Made by a program: the position numbers and the translations under genes | Notes under the pieces: generated by a model | Databases searched by the model: none | Told to the model about the DNA's origin: nothing | The model's input: only the letters and a program-made list of their open reading frames with translations | Assembly (NCBI GenBank): GCA_947304075.1 | Contig: CAMYZY010000016.1 | Location: 1-11,461, forward strand | Reading direction: 5' to 3' | DNA length: 11,461 bases | Origin: an uncultured Candidatus Saccharibacteria bacterium | Lineage (GTDB): Bacteria > Patescibacteriota > Saccharimonadia > Saccharimonadales > Saccharimonadaceae | Shown: piece by piece, positions 1-5,747 of the stretch | Position numbering within the stretch: position 1 is the first letter of the stretch | Layout: each line of letters opens with the position of its first letter

Positions 1-30
1 TGTTTTTTGCTCTTTTGCTTCTTTTGCCAT
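1..30 (-). CDS. 5' end of an unidentified gene (runs off left edge)
   Basis: Only ten codons are inside the window, reading MAKEAKEQKT on the minus strand. The ATG at 30-28 is chosen because a Shine-Dalgarno sequence AAGGAG (41-36) sits five bases upstream and an extended -10 box lies just beyond it. The visible residues are Lys/Glu/Ala-rich and give no family. The gene diverges from the recombinase gene at 180. Function cannot be stated from this fragment. Confidence 0.6.
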   Translation of the reverse strand, partial: MAKEAKEQKT

Positions 31-35
31 AAAAA

Positions 36-56
36 CTCCTTTTTGATATTATACCA
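36..56 (-). promoter_or_regulatory. Extended -10 promoter and Shine-Dalgarno of the left-edge gene
   Basis: The minus strand reads TGGTATAAT at 56-48, a perfect extended -10. The expected transcription start is near 41, exactly where AAGGAG (41-36) begins. The leader would be only about 11 bases and consist of little more than the ribosome binding site. No convincing -35 is seen, as is common with TGn-extended promoters. The start site is inferred from spacing. Confidence 0.6.
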
Positions 57-145
57 TGATTCAATTAACCTTTTTATAATCTCTGGATACGATTTTTTTG
101 TCTGCGGAGGATCAAACTTTACAAATTAAAGAAGTAGGCATAGCA

Positions 146-179
146 TTAATAACGCAAGAGACTTTGCTATAATATTGAT
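146..179 (+). promoter_or_regulatory. Leaderless promoter of the Xer recombinase gene
   Basis: TGCTATAAT at 165-173 is an extended -10, with a weak -35-like TTAATA at 146-151 (16-base spacer). Counting from the -10, transcription would begin at 180, the A of the ATG. No Shine-Dalgarno sequence occurs in the 20 bases before the ATG, so a leaderless mRNA is inferred. The rest of the 31-179 intergenic stretch shows no gene, dif-like inverted repeat or terminator that I can support. Confidence 0.6.
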
Positions 180-1118
180 ATGGATATCTATGATTTGATT
201 AATGATTTTCTGGAGCATCTGGAAGTTGAATCGGGAAGAAGCAAAAAGACGATTGAGAATTATCGATTGTATCTCGAAAGATTTGTAGAAATTTCGTTGG
301 AAGTTTTAAAAAAAGACGAACTTAAACCGGAAGATATTACAAAAGAATTAATTAGAAAATACCGCATTAAACTTAATCGTTATGGCTCAGATAATGGTGA
401 CGAAGATTTAAAAACCATCACACAGGCGTATCATTTGATTGCGCTCAGAGGCTTTTTAAAATATTTGGCGAGAAGAGATATCAAATCTTTGGATCCTTCG
501 CTAGTGGAATTGCCACATGTAGTGCGGAAACAAGTAACGTTTCTGCATTTTGATGAAGTGGAAGATATGTTGGAACAGATCGATTTATCAACGGAATCGG
601 GGCTTAGAGATAGAGCGATTATTGAATTGCTGTATTCTGGTGGTTTGCGGGTTTCTGAATTGGTGGGGCTTAATCGTGATTCGATCAACCTAGATAGACG
701 CGAATTTATGGTGAGAGGTAAAGGCTCTAAGGACCGACCGATTTTTATTTCACAATCGGCGGCGGATAGAGTGAGGGATTATTTGGATGCGAGAACCGAT
801 TCCCTGCCGGCGTTGTTTTTGAATAATTCACGAAACAAACAAGCCGTGGACACATCGGGTGATTATCGCAGGATGACGGCGCGTTCGGTAGAAAGAATCG
901 TCGAAAAATATGCCAGGCTGGCTGGCATTACAAAACATGTATCACCACACACTTTACGGCATTCTTTTGCAACGGATTTATTAATGAATGGGGCGGATAT
1001 CCGAAGCGTACAATCGATGCTGGGGCATGCGGACATTTCAACTACGCAAATCTATACACACGTTACTGATGTGCACCTAAAAGAAATTCACGATAAATTT
1101 CATTCTGAGACAAGCTAA
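180..1118 (+). CDS. xer: Xer-family site-specific tyrosine recombinase
   Basis: A 312-residue DNA recombinase of the XerC/XerD/XerA class, likely resolving chromosome dimers at a dif site in the cytoplasm. Residues 1-105 form the SAM-like core-binding domain and about 118-300 the catalytic domain. All six catalytic positions are recognisable: R157 in GLRVSEL, K181 in GKGSKDR, H257 and R260 in HTLRH, H283 in LGHA, and nucleophile Y292 in IYTHV. The R-to-K (24) and H-to-Y (9) spacings match those I recall for XerD. Length is normal for the family. The ATG at 180 is supported by a -10 box spaced for a leaderless transcript. It ends directly against the convergent prepilin gene. XerC versus XerD cannot be decided; no neighbouring phage or integron genes are seen, so a housekeeping role is favoured over an integrase. 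Confidence 0.93.
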   Translation: MDIYDLINDFLEHLEVESGRSKKTIENYRLYLERFVEISLEVLKKDELKPEDITKELIRKYRIKLNRYGSDNGDEDLKTITQAYHLIALRGFLKYLARRDIKSLDPSLVELPHVVRKQVTFLHFDEVEDMLEQIDLSTESGLRDRAIIELLYSGGLRVSELVGLNRDSINLDRREFMVRGKGSKDRPIFISQSAADRVRDYLDARTDSLPALFLNNSRNKQAVDTSGDYRRMTARSVERIVEKYARLAGITKHVSPHTLRHSFATDLLMNGADIRSVQSMLGHADISTTQIYTHVTDVHLKEIHDKFHSETS

Positions 1119-1865
1119 TTAATTGCCTATGACGGCGTCTGGATCATAGAGACGGATGACCGTAGAAATAGTGGAAGGCTCGTTGGCGTTGGTGCCGTAC
1201 CAGCAGGAGCGAATGTAAAAATCATAAAACACTGGACGGGTGGTGACGCTACCATTATCTACAACCGTAGTAGGGTTATAGCCATCTGCTTTGGTGCTTT
1301 CTTTGACAGCCACGACATAGAGACCTTCGGCTTGATAAAGAGTGTTGGCTGATGACGTTTCACTATCTAGGCTTGAGTTAGAATTATTAAAGACGAGACG
1401 AGGATAAGTCAGCGTTTGGACGAAACTGGCTGGCTTGTCTTTGGCGGAAATATAAACTCTGTCGATAGTATCGCTGGTGAAGGTCCCGAGTTGGAAATTA
1501 TTGATAACGAAACCATTGTGATTTTTGACTTCACCATCATCGGCATAAAGACTTTCGCAAGTTTTGGGAGCATAATGCAAGATTTCATCATCAGTGCCAC
1601 TGACGCTTACGGCGTTGGAAACAATTTTTTGCCATAGTTTTTGGAAACGATTGTCGCCGGAATCTTTGTCGGCAACGTAGGCGGATTGAATAAAGCGAAT
1701 CGATTCGGCTTGAGCGTCGATTTCTTCGCGAGCAAGCGTGGTTTCGAGTGCAGTTTGGGCACCGGTGGTGCCGCTAGCCATAACGGCAACAATAGCAATG
1801 GCAACCATAGAAAAAATACCAACTGCAAGCACTACTTCTATTAAGGTATCGCCTTTTTTTACCAT
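1119..1865 (-). CDS. Type IV prepilin-like protein (minor pilin/pseudopilin)
   Basis: A 248-residue protein with a class III signal: a five-residue leader MVKKG, cleavage expected after G5, then DTLIE with the conserved Glu at mature position +5 and a hydrophobic helix to about residue 30. After cleavage by PilD it would enter the pilus, probably as a minor subunit; it is longer than the other pilin here (191 residues). Mature residue +1 is Asp rather than the usual Phe. The C-terminal region around 212-243 has an aromatic-rich stretch including YDFYIRSCWYG and IRLYDPD. Two cysteines (C103, C221) could form a disulfide. The ATG at 1865 coincides with the predicted transcription start. The gene is convergent with xer with no gap, and lies downstream of pilD on the same strand with its own promoter. 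PilV/PulJ-like identity is possible but not resolved. Confidence 0.85.
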   Translation of the reverse strand: MVKKGDTLIEVVLAVGIFSMVAIAIVAVMASGTTGAQTALETTLAREEIDAQAESIRFIQSAYVADKDSGDNRFQKLWQKIVSNAVSVSGTDDEILHYAPKTCESLYADDGEVKNHNGFVINNFQLGTFTSDTIDRVYISAKDKPASFVQTLTYPRLVFNNSNSSLDSETSSANTLYQAEGLYVVAVKESTKADGYNPTTVVDNGSVTTRPVFYDFYIRSCWYGTNANEPSTISTVIRLYDPDAVIGN

Positions 1866-1900
1866 AAGCTTATTATATAATAGTATCGTTCTTTATTCAA
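1866..1900 (-). promoter_or_regulatory. Leaderless promoter of the minus-strand prepilin gene
   Basis: The minus strand has TTGAAT (1900-1895) and TATAAT (1877-1872) separated by 17 bases, a good sigma-70-type pair. The predicted +1 is 1865, the A of the ATG. There is no Shine-Dalgarno sequence. Confidence 0.65.
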
Positions 1901-1907
1901 TAACTAT

Positions 1908-1940
1908 AAATTGGAGTTAGCGCTCACGGGTGCTAGCCAA
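1908..1940. other. Imperfect inverted repeat downstream of pilD
   Basis: TTGG and CCAA flank TTAGC/GCTAG-like arms around a CACGGGTG centre. It can fold into a weak, bulged hairpin between the pilD stop and the prepilin promoter. It lacks a following T-run on either strand, so it is not a clear intrinsic terminator. It may be a weak 3' structure or an operator, or chance. Confidence 0.25.
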
Positions 1941-1943
1941 ATA

Positions 1944-2753
1944 TTATATCAAAGATATGAGTAAGCCCGAGAGTGAAACGGTGATGACGAAGGCTATTGC
2001 CATGAATGGGCCAAAGTAGATTTGTTTGTTTTTGCGTCTTATTACAAATGGGAGCATGACAATGCAAGCGAGAAGATTTGAAATAAAGAGTGCCGTAAGG
2101 GCAAGCCAGGGATTACTGAGAGCTAGACCTATCGCTGCACCAAGCAGCCAATCGCCATCGCCTACCCACTTCCCTTTTGATATCAAATAGAGCAGTAGAT
2201 ACAGGCCACCCAAAATCGCAACGGAGCCTAATGGGTTAATATAAATGCTTGGCGTGAAACCAACTTGCAAAAGTATAACAGACTGCTTGATGATGGAAAT
2301 AATAAAGGCTAGTACGGTAGCAAGAATGAGATGGAGTAACGGCAATTCGCCATAGGCTCCATCGTAAATAGCAAGAAAAGCTAAGACTAGAGTGAACAGC
2401 AATGTAATAATAAAAACTATCCACGTGATACAATCTGCAGAATTAATATTAATAGTTGTGCCGATAGCTACAAATGATGCGGCCAAGCCAATTTCTGATA
2501 AGAATTCTAGCCAACCGATTTTGCGATGGCATGAACGGCATTTGCCGGCAAGTATCAACCACGAAATGATGGGAATGTCGTCATACCATTTTAGTTTGGC
2601 TTTGCAATGCAAACAAACAGAACGGGAGCCGAGTTTTTTGACGGATTTTTTGCCGTGCTTATCTTTGATACGAAGACGTCTAGCTTGGCAACACAGGAAC
2701 GAGCCAAAGCAAGCTCCTAGAATGAATAAACCTACCAAAAATATTGTTTCCAT
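1944..2753 (-). CDS. pilD: Prepilin peptidase / N-methyltransferase (PilD, A24 family)
   Basis: A 269-residue polytopic membrane aspartyl protease that removes the leader from prepilins at the cytoplasmic face and methylates the new N-terminus. The N-terminal half carries the bifunctional-enzyme module: GSFL at 17-20, then a four-cysteine zinc motif C47-x2-C50 and C72-x2-C75 bracketing the conserved DDIPIISW segment, and E83/E87 in the WLEFLSEIG stretch. The two catalytic aspartates are D131 (in AIYDGAYGELP) and D201 in the GxGD motif GDGD (198-201). About seven or eight hydrophobic segments follow the N-terminal helix. The post-GSFL sequence CCQARRL departs from the usual asparagine-containing GSFLNV-type motif. 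Its targets here are the two prepilins on either side. The start is fixed by an extended -10 eight bases upstream; no Shine-Dalgarno is present. Confidence 0.95.
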   Translation of the reverse strand: METIFLVGLFILGACFGSFLCCQARRLRIKDKHGKKSVKKLGSRSVCLHCKAKLKWYDDIPIISWLILAGKCRSCHRKIGWLEFLSEIGLAASFVAIGTTININSADCITWIVFIITLLFTLVLAFLAIYDGAYGELPLLHLILATVLAFIISIIKQSVILLQVGFTPSIYINPLGSVAILGGLYLLLYLISKGKWVGDGDWLLGAAIGLALSNPWLALTALFISNLLACIVMLPFVIRRKNKQIYFGPFMAIAFVITVSLSGLLISLI

Positions 2754-2789
2754 AGTTATTATTTTACCATAACCCTATTGTGTTTTTAA
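2754..2789 (-). promoter_or_regulatory. Leaderless promoter of pilD
   Basis: The minus strand reads TGGTAAAAT at 2769-2761 (extended -10) with a -35-like TTAAAA at 2789-2784, 17 bases upstream. The predicted +1 is 2754, one base before the ATG. It lies back to back with the pilin promoter. Confidence 0.55.
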
Positions 2790-2813
2790 TGATTTGCAAT
2801 TATAATTGAAAAT
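2778..2813 (+). promoter_or_regulatory. Leaderless promoter of the pilin gene
   Basis: TATAAT at 2801-2806 is preceded 17 bases upstream by a partial -35 TTGTGT (2778-2783). The predicted +1 is 2813, one base before the ATG at 2814. There is no Shine-Dalgarno. Its -35 region overlaps that of divergent pilD, so the two may compete for RNA polymerase or share a regulator. Confidence 0.6.
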
Positions 2814-3389
2814 ATGAAAAAGGGTGATTTTAGGCCAAAAAGGGGGTTTACGATTATTGAAGTGTCGCTTGTACTGGCGATTGGTGGTTTAATCTTTTTG
2901 ATGGTCTTTGTGGCATTGCCGTCTCTTCAGAGATCGCAAAGAGATTCGAGAAGACGCGATGATGTAATATTATTATTGGAAAAAGTGAAAAATTACGAAA
3001 AAAACAATCGCGGATCGATGCCTGGTTCTTCGGAGACATCTTCTAATTTAGTAAGCGTGGTTTGGTCGGAAGAATTACAAAATAGTACTGGAAATGAAAC
3101 AACGTGGGCTGGTTTTTACCGTGATTATTTGAAAGATAATTTTATTGACCCTTCGGGTGGGCGTTACCAATTAGCTGTGGTCAAATGTGGGGCTACGTCT
3201 CCTGATAATGATTGTACTAATACGCTAGCTACGACTTTGGAAGAACAGGCATTCCCTAATGATAATAAAATGGTGATTGTGTTGCAGGCGTCATGTTATG
3301 GCAATAAAACCGTGTTGTCTTCAAACCCAAGAAAGCTTGCAGTGATGTACCGACTAGAAGGTGCTGGGGTTTATTGTAATAGTTTGTAA
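2814..3389 (+). CDS. Type IV pilin precursor
   Basis: A 191-residue prepilin and the only T4P gene here on the plus strand. The leader is basic (MKKGDFRPKRG, 11 residues); cleavage is expected between G11 and F12, giving a mature N-terminus FTIIE with Glu at +5 and a hydrophobic helix to about residue 36, followed by the basic QRSQRDSRRR stretch typical of the pilin alpha-1 helix. The mature protein would be 180 residues. Four cysteines (C125, C134, C161, C188) could form two disulfides in the globular domain. The textbook cleavage site and its own promoter and terminator make it a candidate major pilin, but abundance cannot be read from sequence. It is monocistronic, divergent from pilD and convergent with pilC. 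A pseudopilin role is the alternative. Confidence 0.88.
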   Translation: MKKGDFRPKRGFTIIEVSLVLAIGGLIFLMVFVALPSLQRSQRDSRRRDDVILLLEKVKNYEKNNRGSMPGSSETSSNLVSVVWSEELQNSTGNETTWAGFYRDYLKDNFIDPSGGRYQLAVVKCGATSPDNDCTNTLATTLEEQAFPNDNKMVIVLQASCYGNKTVLSSNPRKLAVMYRLEGAGVYCNSL

Positions 3390-3390
3390 T

Positions 3391-3420
3391 AAAAAAGCCG
3401 CTTTAACCAAGCGGTTTTTT
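3391..3420. terminator. Bidirectional intrinsic terminator between pilin and pilC
   Basis: CCGCTT (3398-3403) pairs with AAGCGG (3409-3414) around a five-base loop, and the stem can extend by a G-T pair. It is flanked by A6 on the left and T6 on the right, so it works as a hairpin plus U-run on both strands. It starts just after the pilin stop and lies 14 bases beyond the pilC stop. Confidence 0.88.
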
Positions 3421-3433
3421 GATGCTAAATATA

Positions 3434-4639
3434 TTAAGTCGCGACTGAGTTTACTAGTGAGTAGATTGGAAGCAGAGTACCACCAACGACTACGCCGATG
3501 AGACCGGCCATGATAACCATGAGAATTGGCTCAATCATAGTAGAAATACTATTGATTTGTTCGTCTAATTCGTTTTCGTAGACCTGAGCGGCCTTGCCTA
3601 GCATTTCGTCGATTTTACCAGATTCTTCGCCAATGCTCGCCATTTGAGGGACGAGCGGCAACATGTAATTGCGGTCTTGTAGGGATTCGGAAAGTGGTTT
3701 GCCGCCTTTGATAATATCGATTGCTTTGTAATATTCAGCTTCTACAACGGTGTTGCTGACGGCTTCGATTGCAATTTTGACGGAATCAAGCATTGGGACG
3801 CCGGTGGCTAACATCATTTCGGCAGTGCGGGCAAAACGTGAAACATATAATTTGCGGAAAAGGCCACCAAAGATTGGCACGTGGATTTTGAAACTATCCA
3901 TGACGCGGCGGCCGGCTGGAGTTCTTTTGACTGCATACCAAACCGCACCACAAATTGCCGCCACTACAATTGCAACTAACCACCAGAAATTACCAAAGAA
4001 ATCAGAAAGATTAACTAAGATTTGCGTAAGCTCTGGAAGCTCTTCGCCCATGTCTTCGTACAAATCTTTGACTTGTGGGACCACCATAATCATCATGAAG
4101 GCAAGGACGGCGATAATAACAACTAAAATGATGGCTGGGTAGACCAAAGCGCCTTTGATTTTACTCATCATGGCGGCGTCTTTTTCCTCTTGGTCGGCAA
4201 GACGTTTCAAAGCCAAATCAAGTGTACCGGAAGTTTCGCCAGCACGAATCAAGGCTAAATAAACGCCGTTAAAGACTTCGGGATATTGAGAAAAAGAATC
4301 ATAGAGAGTGCGGCCGGATTCGACATTAGTCAAAATTTCTTCGGCGATGGTTTTCATAGCTTTGAACTGAGTCTGGTTAACTACGGTACGAAGGCTGGAA
4401 GCAAGTGGAAGCCCAGCGCCAATTAGAGTGGAAAGTTGACGGGTGAACAAAATACGATCTTTATTAGTAACGCGACCTTTACCGCCAAATAGGCCGGTGC
4501 CTTCTTCTACGACGGATTCTGGGATATAACCTTGCTCAATGAGAAGTCGACCAGCAATTTGCTCGTTTTCGGCTTGGATATTGCCTTTGACAAGCTTGCC
4601 AGTTTCCTTTTCCTTGGCTTTATAGTTATATCTTTTCAT
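3434..4639 (-). CDS. pilC: Inner-membrane platform protein PilC (GspF family)
   Basis: A 401-residue polytopic protein that forms the membrane platform on which PilB and PilT motors act to insert or extract pilins. An N-terminal cytoplasmic region (about 1-60) precedes two repeated T2SSF domains, about 65-190 and 268-390. Each carries the family signature: RAGETSG (132-138) in the first and GEESG (337-341) in the second. Membrane spans are predicted at about 166-188, 218-237 and 370-393. Length is normal for PilC/PilG. The ATG lies one base after the pilT stop, with a weak Shine-Dalgarno AAGGGA (4649-4644) inside the end of pilT, so the two are co-transcribed and probably translationally coupled. 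It is the last gene of the cluster before the terminator. Confidence 0.95.
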   Translation of the reverse strand: MKRYNYKAKEKETGKLVKGNIQAENEQIAGRLLIEQGYIPESVVEEGTGLFGGKGRVTNKDRILFTRQLSTLIGAGLPLASSLRTVVNQTQFKAMKTIAEEILTNVESGRTLYDSFSQYPEVFNGVYLALIRAGETSGTLDLALKRLADQEEKDAAMMSKIKGALVYPAIILVVIIAVLAFMMIMVVPQVKDLYEDMGEELPELTQILVNLSDFFGNFWWLVAIVVAAICGAVWYAVKRTPAGRRVMDSFKIHVPIFGGLFRKLYVSRFARTAEMMLATGVPMLDSVKIAIEAVSNTVVEAEYYKAIDIIKGGKPLSESLQDRNYMLPLVPQMASIGEESGKIDEMLGKAAQVYENELDEQINSISTMIEPILMVIMAGLIGVVVGGTLLPIYSLVNSVAT

Positions 4640-4640
4640 T

Positions 4641-5726
4641 TTATCCCTTGACTAACCTGTTTAGTTCATTGACATCAACAGCAAATTCGCGAGCAGAATC
4701 ATAAGTAATTACACCGGTTTGGACTAGTTTCGCTAAAGTACGGTCCATGGTCTGCATGCCTTGGTCGGCGCCAGTTTGGATGGCATTGTCGATTTGATGA
4801 GTTTTACCATCGCGAATCAGCGAGCGGATTGCGGAATTTGCTATCATGATTTCAGCTGCGACGACACGACCACCACCAATGGCTGGAACGAGACGTTGTG
4901 CGCAAATTGCCATTAACATGTTGGCAAGCTGAGTGCGAACTTGTGGTTGCTGGTGTGATGGGAAAACGTCAACCATACGGTCGATAGACTGAGCAGCGGA
5001 GTTGGTATGAAGCGTGGCAAAGACTAAGTGGCCGGTTTCGGCAATGGTAATTGCGGCTTGGATGGTTTCTAGATCGCGCATCTCGCCAATTAACACAACA
5101 TCAGGGTCTTCACGCAAAACTGAACGCAAAGCGGCGGCAAAGCTAAAAGTATCATAGTGAACTTCACGCTGAGCGATGACAGAACGCTGAGAACGATGAG
5201 TAAATTCGATTGGATCTTCGATAGTAATAATATGAGTTGATTTTTCACGATTGATTTTATCGATTAAAGCAGCGAGTGTGGTAGATTTACCAGAACCGGT
5301 AGGGCCGGTAACAAGCACTAATCCACGGGGGAATTCGGAAAAAGTTTCGACTATGGCTGGCATACCCAAATCATTGATATTTTTGATTTGATTTGGAATG
5401 AGACGGAAAGCAGCAGCAAGTTTGCCTCTTTCATGGAAGGCATTTACACGAAAGCGAGCAATGTCACCAAAAGCAAATGAGTAATCAAACTCTTTGTCTT
5501 TGATTAGGATTTTTTGCTGTTCTTCGTCTAGTGTTGCAAACACTAAATTGCGCATGGTCTCTTCGTTTAGAGGACTAATGCCGGCAATCGGAGTGAGAGC
5601 GCCATCAATACGCAGAATTGGTGGCAGGCCATACTGTAAATGCAAATCTGATGCGTTGCGGCGAACGCACTCTTCGAGTAAGTTTTCTATTCTTGGTATA
5701 TTAGTTGTTTGCCCACTGTTTTCCAT
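4641..5726 (-). CDS. pilT: Twitching motility / pilus retraction ATPase PilT
   Basis: A 361-residue hexameric secretion ATPase that depolymerises pili, powering twitching and possibly DNA uptake. With the start at 5726 (MENSGQTTN): N-terminal PAS-like domain 1-130, Walker A GPTGSGKST (141-149), Walker B region DPDVVLIGE (208-216, glutamate E215 in the LIGE turn), His box TGHLVFATLHT (231-241), and AIRSLIR (299-305), the diagnostic retraction motif that separates PilT from PilB. An upstream TTG at 5744 could add six residues, but the ATG at 5726 is preferred because an extended -10 TGCTATAAT places the transcription start exactly on it. It lies 21 bases downstream of pilB and is followed immediately by pilC. 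No second retraction ATPase (PilU) is seen here. Confidence 0.95.
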   Translation of the reverse strand: MENSGQTTNIPRIENLLEECVRRNASDLHLQYGLPPILRIDGALTPIAGISPLNEETMRNLVFATLDEEQQKILIKDKEFDYSFAFGDIARFRVNAFHERGKLAAAFRLIPNQIKNINDLGMPAIVETFSEFPRGLVLVTGPTGSGKSTTLAALIDKINREKSTHIITIEDPIEFTHRSQRSVIAQREVHYDTFSFAAALRSVLREDPDVVLIGEMRDLETIQAAITIAETGHLVFATLHTNSAAQSIDRMVDVFPSHQQPQVRTQLANMLMAICAQRLVPAIGGGRVVAAEIMIANSAIRSLIRDGKTHQIDNAIQTGADQGMQTMDRTLAKLVQTGVITYDSAREFAVDVNELNRLVKG

Positions 5727-5741
5727 AGCATTATTATAGCA
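5727..5741 (-). promoter_or_regulatory. Internal leaderless promoter of pilT-pilC
   Basis: The minus strand reads TGCTATAAT at 5741-5733, identical to the extended -10 of the xer gene. The predicted +1 is 5726, the A of the pilT ATG. There is no Shine-Dalgarno in the short pilB-pilT gap and no good -35. It would let pilT-pilC be expressed separately from pilM-pilB. Confidence 0.6.
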
Positions 5742-5747
5742 CAAGCG

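Noticed and set aside
105..111. GGAGG on the plus strand as a ribosome binding site for a small ORF
   Set aside because: No start codon follows at a usable distance, and the frames close quickly at TAA/TAG around 126-142.
108..118. Minus strand AGTTTGATCCT resembles the 5' end of 16S rRNA
   Set aside because: The match stops after 11 bases (CCGCAG follows instead of GGCTCAG) and no rRNA helices follow. It is a chance similarity.
180..1118. Recombinase as evidence of an integron, phage or mobile island
   Set aside because: There are no attachment repeats, transposases or phage genes, and the protein has the length and motif spacing of housekeeping Xer. No dif-like site was found in the flanks.
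1908..1940. Intrinsic terminator for pilD
   Set aside because: The stem is imperfect and no U-run follows on either strand. It is kept only as a weak inverted repeat.
3750..4142. Long plus-strand open frames inside pilC, and similar ones inside pilD, pilB, pilN and pilM
   Set aside because: They are antisense shadows of well-identified genes, with no start signals or family motifs.
5727..5744. TTG at 5744 as the pilT start
   Set aside because: The extra six residues have no family support, there is no Shine-Dalgarno, and the -10 box at 5738-5733 would lie inside the coding sequence, whereas it is perfectly placed for the ATG at 5726.
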